From: Mycobacterium sp. 1245805.9
Lineage (GTDB): Bacteria; Actinomycetota; Actinomycetes; Mycobacteriales; Mycobacteriaceae
Assembly (NCBI RefSeq): GCF_001672915.1
Contig: NZ_LZKR01000025.1
Location: forward strand, 1 to 48,518
Length of the DNA: 48,518 bases
Direction: 5' to 3'
Shown: piece by piece, positions 33,206 through 41,151 of the stretch
Layout of the letters: each line of letters opens with the position of its first letter
How positions within the stretch are numbered: the first letter of the stretch is position 1
Made by a program: the position numbers and the translations under genes
The notes under the pieces: generated by a model
Told to the model about the DNA's origin: nothing
Databases searched by the model: none
Seen by the model: the letters and a program-made list of their open reading frames with translations, nothing else

Positions 33206-34405
33206 TTGACCGCAGTGGTGGTAGTCGGCGCCGGGTTTGCGGGGCTATGGGCGGCGCTCGGCGCCGCGCGGCGTCACGGCGAGCTGGCCGTCCCGGCCGC
33301 CACCGTCGACCTCACCGTGGTAAGCGCCCAGCCTTTCCACGACATCCGGGTGCGCAACTACGAAGCCGACCTCAAGCCGTGCCGGATCCCGCTGGCCGAC
33401 CTGCTCGACCCCGTCGGCGTTGCCCACGTCGCCGCCGACGTGACCGCCATCGACCCCGGCGCCCGCACGATCAGCACGTCGAGCGGCGCCACGTACGGCT
33501 ACGACCGGCTGGTGCTGGCTTCGGGCAGCCACGTGGTCAAGCCGGACATCCCCGGGCTGCGGGAGTTCGGTTTCGACGTCGACACCTACGACGGCGCCCT
33601 TGCGCTGCAGCGGCATCTGCGCGGGCTTGCCGACGAACCGCCGACGCCCGCGGCGGCCACCGTCGTCGTGGTCGGTGCCGGCCTGACCGGCATCGAGGCG
33701 GCCAGCGAGCTGCCAATGCGGTTGCGCGCCTTGTTCTCTCGTCCGGGCGTCGTCCCCCGGGTGATTCTGGTCGATCGCAACCCGACGGTGGGCTCCGACA
33801 TGGGGGCGTCGGCGCGTCCGGTGATCGAACGGGCCCTGTCGGACAACGGCATCGAGATCAGAACGGCCGCCGGGGTCGCCGAGGTGACCGAGCGGGAGGT
33901 GACGCTGTCCTCGGGTGAGCGGCTGCCGGCGGCCACCGTGGTGTGGTGCGCGGGCATGCGGGCGAGTCCGCTGACCGAGCAACTCGGGGTGCCCCTCGAC
34001 CGGCTGGGCCGGGTGCAGGTCGACGACTACCTGCGGGTACCCGGCGTCCCCGGGGTCTTCGCCGCGGGCGACGTGGCCGCCGCCCGCATGGACGACGAGC
34101 ACCTGTCGGTGATGTCGTGTCAGCACGGGCGCCCGATGGGCCGCTACGCCGGCTACAACGTCATCAGCGACCTGTTCGACGAGCCGATGCTCGCCCTTCG
34201 AATCCCTTGGTACGTCACGGTTCTCGACCTCGGACCCGCGGGAGCGGTCTACACCGAAGGGTGGGACCGGGCGGTGGCGTCGACCGGGACCGCGGCCAAG
34301 GCGACCAAGCGGACCATCAACACCCGGCGGATCTATCCCCCGCTGACCCGCAGCCGCGCCGACCTGCTGGCCGCCGCCGCGCCGGAGCTGCAGGCCCGCC
34401 CCTGA
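33206..34405 (+). CDS. type II NADH dehydrogenase-like flavoprotein (Rv1812c type)
   Basis: 399 residues, homologous to Rv1812c (400 aa). Two Rossmann folds are present: the FAD site VVVVGAGFAGLWAAL at the N-terminus and the NAD(P)H site VVVVGAGLTGIEAASELP near residue 153. The C-terminal FAD contact is VPGVFAAGDVAAARMD, followed by SVMSCQHGRPMGRYAGYNV. The protein is distinct from Ndh/NdhA and lacks an obvious membrane-anchoring C-terminal amphipathic helix, so its acceptor may not be menaquinone. The TTG at 33206 has GAGG 10 bases upstream; GTG at 33215 is an alternative. It converges on mgtC with 15 bases between stops. Confidence 0.87.
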   Translation: MTAVVVVGAGFAGLWAALGAARRHGELAVPAATVDLTVVSAQPFHDIRVRNYEADLKPCRIPLADLLDPVGVAHVAADVTAIDPGARTISTSSGATYGYDRLVLASGSHVVKPDIPGLREFGFDVDTYDGALALQRHLRGLADEPPTPAAATVVVVGAGLTGIEAASELPMRLRALFSRPGVVPRVILVDRNPTVGSDMGASARPVIERALSDNGIEIRTAAGVAEVTEREVTLSSGERLPAATVVWCAGMRASPLTEQLGVPLDRLGRVQVDDYLRVPGVPGVFAAGDVAAARMDDEHLSVMSCQHGRPMGRYAGYNVISDLFDEPMLALRIPWYVTVLDLGPAGAVYTEGWDRAVASTGTAAKATKRTINTRRIYPPLTRSRADLLAAAAPELQARP

Positions 34406-34420
34406 CCGCTGCCGGTCGGC

Positions 34421-35128
34421 TCAGTCCGCCTGCGCCTTTTCCCCGGCGTACCACTGCACCGCCCGAACCCCCGGCTGCAGGGAGAGCTCGGCGACCAACC
34501 GCTCGAGCTTGGCCGGTGTGTGGCCGTCCATCAGCAGGTGCGCGGTAAGGGTGATCTCGTCGTCGGCGGCGTGCCCGGTGTGGATGCCGCGCAGCGTGAC
34601 GTCGTTGCCCGCGGCGTGCTGGACGATGTGGGCGCGGGCGTACTTCTCGGATTTCGGGCGGCACACCACCTGCACCAGGTACGGCTGCACGCCCTCGTCC
34701 TCCTCGACGGCGTCGTCGCGGTCGATCAGCCGCCCGAGCGGGCGCCCGAACAGGTGGATGGCGACCACGGTGCCGGTGGCGATCGCGGTGAACACCAGGT
34801 GTCCGGACGCGGCCAGCACCCCCACCGCGGCCGAACACCACAGCGTCGCGGCGGTGTTGAGGCCGCGGACGTTGAACCCGTCGCGCAGGATCACTCCCCC
34901 GCCCAGGAACCCGATCCCGGACACCACGTAGGACGCGACTCGGGTGGGGCTGCTGTCCTCGGTGACGACGGCATAAAGGACGAACAGGGTCGCGCCGCCG
35001 GCGACCAGCGCGTTGGTGCGCAACCCGGCCATCCGGGCCCGCCACTGGCGCTCCAGCCCGATCAAGGCGCCACAGCCCACCCCGACGCCGAGTCGGAGGG
35101 CAAATTCGGCGACGCTCAACGTCTGCAT
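34421..35128 (-). CDS. mgtC: MgtC-family Mg2+-limitation virulence protein
   Basis: 235 residues, homologous to Rv1811 (234 aa). The N-terminal MgtC membrane domain has about four to five helices with the signature L-I-G-L-E-R-Q and ARMAGLRTNALVAGGATLF, plus SGIGFLGGGVILRDG. The soluble C-terminal ACT-like domain starts near VQPYLVQVVCRPKSEK and ends LQPGVRAVQWYAGEK. MgtC supports growth in low Mg2+ and in macrophages, acting on F1Fo ATP synthase in Salmonella. A near-perfect AAGGAGGTG lies 8 bases before the ATG. It is the last gene of a run starting with PPE genes downstream of an M-box. Confidence 0.94.
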   Translation of the reverse strand: MQTLSVAEFALRLGVGVGCGALIGLERQWRARMAGLRTNALVAGGATLFVLYAVVTEDSSPTRVASYVVSGIGFLGGGVILRDGFNVRGLNTAATLWCSAAVGVLAASGHLVFTAIATGTVVAIHLFGRPLGRLIDRDDAVEEDEGVQPYLVQVVCRPKSEKYARAHIVQHAAGNDVTLRGIHTGHAADDEITLTAHLLMDGHTPAKLERLVAELSLQPGVRAVQWYAGEKAQAD

Positions 35129-35251
35129 GCGGCCGCACCTCCTTCCCCCACGGTCGGCGGCAGCTAAGCACGCCTAGGTGAACAGCAAGTGGACCGCACC
35201 CGATCAGGTCGCCTTGTGGTCACGCCGCGGAAACCGGCGGGCAACCCGGCG

Positions 35252-35578
35252 CTAGGCCTTGGAAAGCTGGTGGGGGCAATAGAATTTCGCGGCGATCATC
35301 GCGAAATTGGATGCGTTCTCCATGTCCATGCCGGGGTTGTGCGTCTTCACGTCGTGCACCAGCTCCAGGCCCGTCTCGCCGTTGTTCAGGCACGTGCACA
35401 CCGCTTTGCCGGACGCGACGGCGGCATCCGGGCTGGAGTAGCTGATGCCCACCTGGTGCAGCGCCGCGAGGAAGCCCGCGTCGTCGCCTTGGGGCGGCGG
35501 GGGCGGATCGGCGTGCGCGGGCACGGCCAGGCCGATCATCATGGTCGCGGCGCCGGCGAGCGTTAGCAGTCTTTTCAT
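35252..35578 (-). CDS. small secreted DUF732 protein (Rv1810 type)
   Basis: 108 residues. It has a clear signal peptide (MKRLLTLAGAATMMIGLAVP, cleavage after AHA) followed by a proline linker and a DUF732 domain: FLAALHQVGISY, two cysteines in KAVCTCLNN and a third in KFYCPHQ. DUF732 proteins are small secreted actinobacterial proteins of unknown function. Its place between a PPE gene and mgtC (36- and 123-base gaps) matches Rv1810, which responds to Mg2+ starvation in M. tuberculosis. GGGAGAG precedes the ATG by 6 bases. Confidence 0.9.
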   Translation of the reverse strand: MKRLLTLAGAATMMIGLAVPAHADPPPPPQGDDAGFLAALHQVGISYSSPDAAVASGKAVCTCLNNGETGLELVHDVKTHNPGMDMENASNFAMIAAKFYCPHQLSKA

Positions 35579-35614
35579 TGATCACTCTCCCAATTCGGTT
35601 GCGCCCTAACCCAA

Positions 35615-37021
35615 TTACGCATCGGACGGTACGACCTGTGGCTTGTCGCCCTTTCTGAGGTGCACGGCGTGAATGCCGGGCTTCTTGGCCAGCTGCTCGA
35701 GCAGGGCGTCGAGCCCTTCTTGATCGACGTTGTGGTGCTGCACGCTTTCCGGTTTCTCGGATATCTGCGCGACCAGCCGCTTGAGGTTTTCCGGCGAGTG
35801 GGCGTCTTTGAGGTCCTTGAGCGGTTTGATCCGGCCGCGCACGCCGGTGCCGCTCAGCGCGCTGGGCGCCCCGGCGCCGAACGCGCTGCCCAGCATCCCG
35901 GCCACCGACATCGCGCTGAGCAAACCGCCCTCGCCGAGCGCGGCGGCCGGGACCGCATCCGGCCCCGCGGCCGACAGCGCGGCGGCCACCGTCCTGATGG
36001 CCGGCGTGGACGTGGCCCAGCTCGGCGGCACCGACAAGTGTCCGACCAGCGTGCCGGCGTTGCCCATGCCCGCCGAAACCGCGTTGTACAGCGTGCCCCG
36101 GCCGAAGCCCAACGCTCCCAGCCCGGCGCCCAGCGCGTCCTTGGGCAGCGCGGCGTACGCAGCCGGGGGGGCGAACTTGAGCCACTGCGAGACCGGGAAG
36201 TTGATCAGCAGCCCGATGTCGTTGAACTGGGTGGTGAAGCCCAGCGGGACCTTCACCGCGTTGTACAGGGCCATCATTGTCGTGGCCCCGGTCGGTCCGA
36301 AGAGACCGTTCAGCAGGCCGGTGACGGTCGTGGTGTACGAGGTGCTCAGGTTGGCGCCGGTCTGGAGCAGCCAGGAGAGTGGGCCACCCGCGGTCGTCAG
36401 CGACGACGACAGGGACGAGACGATCGACGACGCGTTGCCGGCCGAGGTGCCGGCGGCCTGGGTGAGCGCCGCCGCCTGGCCGGCCACCCCGCCGGCGTTG
36501 GTGATCTGGGGAGCCTCGGTGAACGGCGTGACGTCGGAGGCGGCGGCCGAGGAGCTCGCGTAGCTGTCCATGGCCACCGCGTCCTGGGCCCACATCTCGG
36601 CGTATAGGATCTCGGTCGCTGCGATCGCCGGGGTGTTCTGCCCGAAGATGTTGGTCGCCACCAGCTGGGCCAGTTGGCTGCGGTTGGCCGCGATCTCGGC
36701 CGGGGGCACGTGGGCGGCGAAGGCCGTATCGTACGCGCTGGCCGCCGCGGTGGCCTGGGCGGCGGCCTCGGCGGCCTGCGCGGCGGTGCCCTGCATCCAG
36801 GCCAGATACGGCGTCACCGCGGCGGCCATGCTGACCGAGGACGGGCCCACCCAGGCGCCGCTGGTCAGGCTGTCGATCACCGACGTATAGGAGGAGACGG
36901 TGGACTGCAGTTCGCTGGCCAGCCCCTCCCAGGCGGCAGCGGCCTGACGCAGTGAGCCCGATCCGGGGCCGGCGTAGATCCTCCCCGAGTTGAACTCGGG
37001 CGGAAATGCTGCGTAGAACAT
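35615..37021 (-). CDS. PPE-SVP protein with a charged, duplicated C-terminal tail (PPE33 position)
   Basis: 468 residues. The PPE domain (about 1-175) opens MFYAAFPPEFNSGRIYAGPG, an unusual variant of MDFxxLPPE, and carries the W-x-G turn in GAWVGPSS. The SVP motif is GHLSVPPSWATSTPA. Unlike its neighbours it does not end in the P-R-P-P-A-A-G tail; residues 409-468 are charged and contain two similar 20-residue units (412-431 and 436-455), the second resembling the last residues of MgtC, which is encoded in the same operon. GGGGAA lies 7 bases before the ATG. It is separated by 35 bases from the preceding PPE gene and probably secreted by ESX-5. Confidence 0.92.
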   Translation of the reverse strand: MFYAAFPPEFNSGRIYAGPGSGSLRQAAAAWEGLASELQSTVSSYTSVIDSLTSGAWVGPSSVSMAAAVTPYLAWMQGTAAQAAEAAAQATAAASAYDTAFAAHVPPAEIAANRSQLAQLVATNIFGQNTPAIAATEILYAEMWAQDAVAMDSYASSSAAASDVTPFTEAPQITNAGGVAGQAAALTQAAGTSAGNASSIVSSLSSSLTTAGGPLSWLLQTGANLSTSYTTTVTGLLNGLFGPTGATTMMALYNAVKVPLGFTTQFNDIGLLINFPVSQWLKFAPPAAYAALPKDALGAGLGALGFGRGTLYNAVSAGMGNAGTLVGHLSVPPSWATSTPAIRTVAAALSAAGPDAVPAAALGEGGLLSAMSVAGMLGSAFGAGAPSALSGTGVRGRIKPLKDLKDAHSPENLKRLVAQISEKPESVQHHNVDQEGLDALLEQLAKKPGIHAVHLRKGDKPQVVPSDA

Positions 37022-37056
37022 CGGCTATTCCCCTTGCCTGGTGTCTGTCATGGCCG

Positions 37057-38370
37057 TCAGTCCTCGAGGGCGGGGATGACGATGATGGTGGCCGCGGCCG
37101 GGTCGGCCGCGACGACACCGCCCAATGAGGCCGCGGCGGCGCCGCCGGTGCCGCCGGACTGGAAGGCGGCCGCGCCGATTGCGCGGCCGGCCAGGCTGGA
37201 CAGGGCCATCTGGCTGAAGACGCCCTCCTCGCTCGCGAGCGCTGCCGGCGCGGCCGCCGCGTTGGCGGGCAGCACCTGGGCGAGCGTCTTGATGGCGGGC
37301 GCGGCCTCGGTCCAGCCCTGTGGCACCGACAAGCCGCTGACCAGGGCCGCTTTGCCCATGGCGCCCTGTGCGCCGATGGCGGAGCTCAGCATCGGCTTCA
37401 CCGCGCTGGCGCCTTGCGTGAGCGGGGCCAGTGCCCCGCTGATCGCTTTCGGGCCGGCCAGGTAGGCGGCGGCCCCCTGCCCGTTCTGACCCCAGGCGTA
37501 GGCCTGCCCGAACGACAGGAACGGGCCGCCGGGTATGGCTGTCCATCCCTGCAGGGAATACGGCCCGGTGAGGGTCGACCAGATGGTGTTCCAGTTCGCC
37601 AGGTCGGTTCCCAGCCCGGCCGGCCAGGACGACGTGGGCGGCAGGTTGACCAGCTGCGGCAGGGCGAGCCCCGACAACAGGTTCGTCGACCCCGTCGTCG
37701 GCGAATTCAGCAGGCCGCTGCCCAGGCTTTGCAGGGCGGTCGGCAGGGAGTTGATCAGCTGGGACAGCTGCGTGCCGATGTTCAAGCCGCTCGCGCCGCT
37801 GGCCTGGGAGACCGCGGCCGCCTGCGCCGGCGCCGCCGCGGCGTTCGTGGTCTGCGGCGGCTCGGTGAACGGGGTGAGCTGGGACGCGGTGGCCGACGAG
37901 GCGGCGTAGGCGTACATGGCGGCGGCGTCCTGGGCCCACATCTCGGCGTATTGGGCCTCGGTGGCCGCGATGGCCGGGGTGTTCTGGCCCAGGAAGTTGG
38001 TGGCGATCAGCGTCATCAGCAGGGCGCGGTTGGCCGCGATCACCGGCGGCGGCACCGTCGCCGCGAAGGCGGTTTCGTATGCGCCCGCGGCGATCTTGGC
38101 CTGGCTGGCGGCCTCCTCGGCCTGCGCGCCGGTCGCGCTCATCCACGCCACATACGGCGCCGCCGCGGACGCCATCGCGATCGAGGAAGGCCCCGTCCAC
38201 GGACCGGTGGCAAGGCTCTCGATCGTCGCGCCGTACGAGGCGGCCGTCGACTGCAGTTCCGTGGCCAACTCGTCCCAGGCCGCCGCGGCTGCCAGCATGG
38301 GCCCCGACCCCGCGCCGACATACATCCGCCCCGAGTTGATCTCCGGTGGTAACGCCCCGAAATCCAACAT
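37057..38370 (-). CDS. PPE-SVP protein (PPE32 position)
   Basis: 437 residues. The PPE domain begins [17 protein letters not shown] with the W-x-G turn in GPWTGPSS and the [20 protein letters not shown] block that contacts PE and EspG. The SVP motif is [15 protein letters not shown] near residue 345. The C-terminus (IIVIPALED) differs from the usual proline-rich end. GGAG lies 7 bases before the ATG. It leads the PPE-PPE-DUF732-mgtC run. The 936-base upstream gap has its own candidate promoter and palindromic operator, so the run need not depend only on the M-box farther upstream. Confidence 0.93.
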   Translation of the reverse strand: MLDFGALPPEINSGRMYVGAGSGPMLAAAAAWDELATELQSTAASYGATIESLATGPWTGPSSIAMASAAAPYVAWMSATGAQAEEAASQAKIAAGAYETAFAATVPPPVIAANRALLMTLIATNFLGQNTPAIAATEAQYAEMWAQDAAAMYAYAASSATASQLTPFTEPPQTTNAAAAPAQAAAVSQASGASGLNIGTQLSQLINSLPTALQSLGSGLLNSPTTGSTNLLSGLALPQLVNLPPTSSWPAGLGTDLANWNTIWSTLTGPYSLQGWTAIPGGPFLSFGQAYAWGQNGQGAAAYLAGPKAISGALAPLTQGASAVKPMLSSAIGAQGAMGKAALVSGLSVPQGWTEAAPAIKTLAQVLPANAAAAPAALASEEGVFSQMALSSLAGRAIGAAAFQSGGTGGAAAASLGGVVAADPAAATIIVIPALED

Positions 38371-39306
38371 CTGTTTGCTCCGCTCCCCTAAGTGGCCGCC
38401 ATGGTAGGCGCGGCTTTCCGGCCCGTCCGCAACCGCGCGGCAGCTCTAATGGAATCCATGGAATCCGCTGTTGAATTCATGCATTGATTGGACGTGTATG
38501 AGGACGACAGGGTTCCACGCTCCTAATCGAAATGGGTCAGAGGCGGTGGCCCGCCTGGCGTTCAGGCGTCGCTGCCTAATGTAGCGATCATCGTGATCGA
38601 AACGTATTGGTGGCGCGTTCCCGGGATGTAATAGTAAAGTAAACGACAGGTGTCACCGCCCGAATACGCCTGTGAGAATGCTGCTGATCAGCTAACACAG
38701 CCAGATGCGAAATCCGTTGTCCAGGTTGTTAGTAGCGGATTTTCAGCAATCGTCCAGAAATGGGATTTACGTTTGTTGCGGTTCGGGCGCGATAGATCGG
38801 ACGACCGGTGGCGCCCGCCGTTAATTGTTGCTAACGGAGGCGCTTAACATTATTGAACACAGGTAAGCCATTAACATATCCGACATGTACGAACGGTCTT
38901 AACGCGGATGGTTCTCGAGTTCGCCAGCGGCATCGCGTAGGTTGGCTCGAGCGCTCGCCGTGATTCTTGTTAAATTCAATTAATCCCAGGTGGGGCCCAC
39001 GGCGCGTTCGGCGGTCGCCGTTTGCTCCCAGGCCCCCGCATCCGTTGCCGGCGCGCGTTCGCCGTGGTCACGGCGTCCTCGGCGGCCCGTCACCGAGTGG
39101 ATAGTTTGTCGTCATCCGTTGCTCCCCTGAATTTCACCTAGCGTAGGCATTCGTCGCTGGCGGAACGCTGATTTGCTGCTGGAAGTTTGCTGTGAGCCGC
39201 ATGCGGCCGATTTGCGGTGCTCATCGCGCCAGGCTGGCGCCCGGGATGCGTGACCGCACGGTTGCGGAAAGCTCAATGCGCGCGCGTATCCGCCGTGAGG
39301 TGAGCC
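38371..39306. other. 936-bp AT-richer gene-free interval between PPE genes
   Basis: No convincing gene is seen on either strand. Codon structure is lost and A/T runs such as TTAAATTCAATTAA occur, in contrast with the GC-rich flanks. It contains the direct repeat TGGAATCCA/TGGAATCCG (38451-38467), the palindrome GCTGATCAGC (38681-38690), the promoter/operator candidate at 38578-38599 and several TTAAC-type motifs (38820-38880). A 65-codon frame at 38650 has no ribosome site or recognisable domain. The composition suggests xenogeneic-silencer (Lsr2) binding or remnants of deleted genes. Confidence 0.6.
38578..38599 (-). promoter_or_regulatory. candidate promoter -10 with adjacent palindromic operator, PPE-mgtC run
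   Basis: CGATCA-TCG-TGATCG (38585-38599) is a perfect inverted repeat with 6-bp arms. On the minus strand it is followed after one base by TACATT (38583-38578), a TANNNT -10. The palindrome therefore fills the -35/-10 spacer, a classical repressor arrangement. Transcription would begin near 38571 and give a ~200-base leader to the PPE gene. Confidence 0.4.
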
Positions 39307-40509
39307 CTAGCCGGCGGCCGGGGGGCGCGGGACGAACGTCGGACGGAAGCCGTACTGCGGCACGGCGCGCCCGTAGGGTTGCGCACCCGTGGCCCCGATC
39401 GGCATCCCGGGCATACCGGCCGCCATGGCCGGGGGTGCCACCATGGGCGTACCGCCGAGCGACGAGGCCAGCGGGCCGGCCAGCGGCGCGGGCGCGGTCC
39501 AGCTCGGCGGCACCGACAGCGCGCCGATCATCGGCGCGTGCCCGAGGCCCGCCGAGACGGCATTGCCGACGCCCCCGACGGCAGGACCCGCGGCCGCCTC
39601 ACCGATCGCGTCGCCGACCGCTTGGCCCGCCGCCTCGGCCGCGTCGCCCGCCGCCCCCTGGCCCAGCAGGCCGAGGAACGGGGCCAGCGTGTTGCTGGGC
39701 ATATAGAACCCGGACGAGAAGGCGGTGTTCCAGATGTTGGCGTTGGGCCCCCACTCCGCCCAAAGGTTGTCCAGCGTGGCGGATCCCGACCCGGAACCGG
39801 TCAGCAGGCCCACGAGCTCGGAGGTGGGGGTCTGCGACGACGCCGGCGACGCCAGCCCCTGCAGCGCGGAGGGCAGCGCGGACATCAGCTGCGCCATCGT
39901 GCCCTGCTGAGTCCCGGCCGGAGTGGCGACGGCCTGGGCCACCGCGGCCGCCTGCGCGCTCGGCCCACTGAGGCTGGTCGTCTGCTGCGGCTCGGTGAAC
40001 GGGCTCAGCTGGGCGGCGACCGCCGACGAGGCGGCGTAGCCGTACATCGCGGCCGCGTCTTGGGCCCACATCTCGGCGTACTGGGCCTCGGTGGCCGCGA
40101 TCGCCGGCGTGTTCTGACCGAGGATGTTGGCGGCGATCAGCGCCGTCAGCAGGGCGCGGTTGGCCGCGATGACGGGCGGCGGCACCGTCTGACCGAACGC
40201 GGCCTCGTAGGCCGCCGCGGCGCCCTCGGCCTGTGCGGCGGTCTGCTCGGCCTGCTCGGCCGTCGTACCCAGCCACGTCGCGTACGGCACGGCGGCGGCA
40301 GCCATCGCCACCGACGCCGGACCGTGCCATTCTTCACCGGTCAGTGCGGTGAGCACCGCTACGTAAGACATTGCGGTGGAACGTAATTCGGCGGCGAGGC
40401 CATGCCAGGCAGATGCGGCCGCCAGCATCGGCCCCGAGCCCGCCCCGGAGTACATCCGGCCGGAGTTCACTTCCGGTGGGAGCAGCGCGAAATCGAGTGC
40501 GGCGGTCAT
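39307..40509 (-). CDS. PPE-SVP protein downstream of the M-box (PPE31 position)
   Basis: 400 residues from the ATG at 40509 ([13 protein letters not shown]); the frame is open farther up but family and ribosome site (GGGGAGGGGGG, about 6-11 bases upstream) support this start. The PPE domain has [10 protein letters not shown], the W-x-G turn in EEWHGPAS and the [20 protein letters not shown] block. The SVP motif is [15 protein letters not shown], and the protein ends in a Gly/Pro/Met-rich tail and PRPPAAG. The start codon overlaps the stop of a 34-codon PE-like micro-ORF (ATGA). In M. tuberculosis this position is PPE31, which with PE20 is reported to mediate Mg2+ uptake across the outer membrane. 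Confidence 0.93.
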   Translation of the reverse strand: MTAALDFALLPPEVNSGRMYSGAGSGPMLAAASAWHGLAAELRSTAMSYVAVLTALTGEEWHGPASVAMAAAAVPYATWLGTTAEQAEQTAAQAEGAAAAYEAAFGQTVPPPVIAANRALLTALIAANILGQNTPAIAATEAQYAEMWAQDAAAMYGYAASSAVAAQLSPFTEPQQTTSLSGPSAQAAAVAQAVATPAGTQQGTMAQLMSALPSALQGLASPASSQTPTSELVGLLTGSGSGSATLDNLWAEWGPNANIWNTAFSSGFYMPSNTLAPFLGLLGQGAAGDAAEAAGQAVGDAIGEAAAGPAVGGVGNAVSAGLGHAPMIGALSVPPSWTAPAPLAGPLASSLGGTPMVAPPAMAAGMPGMPIGATGAQPYGRAVPQYGFRPTFVPRPPAAG

Positions 40510-40610
40510 CGTCGCCCCCCTCCCCCGCCTGGCCGTGATGGTGTGACGTGGGTGCTGAATTGTGTTGTGGCTACGGCGAAATCCGCCGGGCATGCGAAGA
40601 CAAGCGACAT
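40506..40610 (-). CDS. 34-residue PE-like micro-ORF coupled to the PPE gene (possible PE relic)
   Basis: ATG at 40610 follows GAGGAG by 8 bases, and the TGA overlaps the PPE start codon (ATGA). The peptide begins [18 protein letters not shown], which resembles a PE-domain N-terminus (M-S-F-V-x-x-x-P-x-x-L-x-x-A), and TTQFSTH resembles the conserved T-A-x-Q-F-x-x-H segment about 40 residues later in PE proteins, as if the middle were deleted. It ends in Pro/Gly/Arg-rich residues read from the PPE ribosome-site region. It lies where PE20 lies in M. tuberculosis. It may be a translated relic or a leader peptide coupling translation; no protein evidence. Confidence 0.5.
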   Translation of the reverse strand: MSLVFACPADFAVATTQFSTHVTPSRPGGGGGRR

Positions 40611-40736
40611 CGGACTACTCCTCACGGAAAGAGGGTGATCCGGGCCGACCGGCAATTGTGGCTGATTTCAGCGCAATTCGACAGACGCGGTCCGCTGGGC
40701 GGGCGCGCCTGTGCGAGGTCTGTCGGGGTCAGCCGT

Positions 40737-40814
40737 TCAGACGGTCAGAAAGGGGCCGGGGCCGGATCGAATCGAAATGGTCGATTTGGAATACGGACTA
40801 TCGTCGAGACTCAT
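40737..40814 (-). CDS. 25-residue leader micro-ORF following the M-box
   Basis: ATG at 40814 is preceded by GGAGGTG at 7-8 bases, one of the best ribosome sites in the window, about 105 bases after the M-box. It encodes MSLDDSPYSKSTISIRSGPG followed by PFLTV. No homologue is recognised. A translated short ORF in a Mg2+ riboswitch leader could couple ribosome progress to transcription termination, as in enterobacterial mgtA/mgtC leaders; here this is inference only. Confidence 0.4.
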   Translation of the reverse strand: MSLDDSPYSKSTISIRSGPGPFLTV

Positions 40815-40917
40815 TTCGCTCTCACCTCCTCACAGCCTGGGCACACGGGGATGCCGTTATCTCTCGCACACCGGGGAGAAGGGTCCGGGCTGGAACTCCC
40901 GGAGACCGCACCCCTCT

Positions 40918-41076
40918 CGTCAGAGCTTTGGCACCACACGGCGTATCCGGTTCAGCTGAGCCGGAAGCCACTTGGGCTCAACCCTTAATCCGGGAAGAGC
41001 TGTCCTGACCCTGGGCGTCTTTCGACGTTCGAGGTCAGTGGCCTGTATCCGTGCAGACGCCTCACCTAGCGAGGTG
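40918..41076 (-). ncRNA. M-box (ykoK-type) magnesium riboswitch
   Basis: Read on the minus strand the segment shows the M-box consensus blocks in order: GCTAGGTGAGGC, then GGATACAGGCCACTGACC, then CGAAAGACGCCCAGGGTCAG, then GATTAAGG, then GAACCGGATACGC, then GTGCCAAAGCTCT. The outer helix can form between CACCTC (about 41071-41076) and GAGGGGTG (about 40908-40917). M-boxes fold with Mg2+ and switch off Mg2+-import genes. In M. tuberculosis an M-box precedes PE20-PPE31, upstream of mgtC. The leader continues about 400 bases to the PPE gene and includes two micro-ORFs. Confidence 0.9.
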
Positions 41077-41088
41077 CTTGCAGAGGCC

Positions 41089-41118
41089 ATGGTGGCACTC
41101 GGGCGGCGGATCAGTCAA
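41089..41118 (-). promoter_or_regulatory. candidate promoter of the M-box transcript
   Basis: On the minus strand TTGACT (41118-41113) is followed after 18 bases by CACCAT (41094-41089). Start of transcription would be near 41082, a few bases ahead of the M-box outer helix. The -35 is a good match; the -10 lacks the first T of TANNNT. Confidence 0.42.
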
Positions 41119-41151
41119 ACCAACTGCCACAGGCTCGTAACAATCCCATCG

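Noticed and set aside
38650..38847. 65-codon plus-strand frame in the PPE gap
   Set aside because: No ribosome site, no domain, and opposite in direction to the flanking genes; it lies in low-complexity AT-richer sequence.
40548..41008. Several plus-strand frames of 80-148 codons opposite the M-box leader
   Set aside because: They lie antisense to a well-matched riboswitch and have no ribosome sites or domains.
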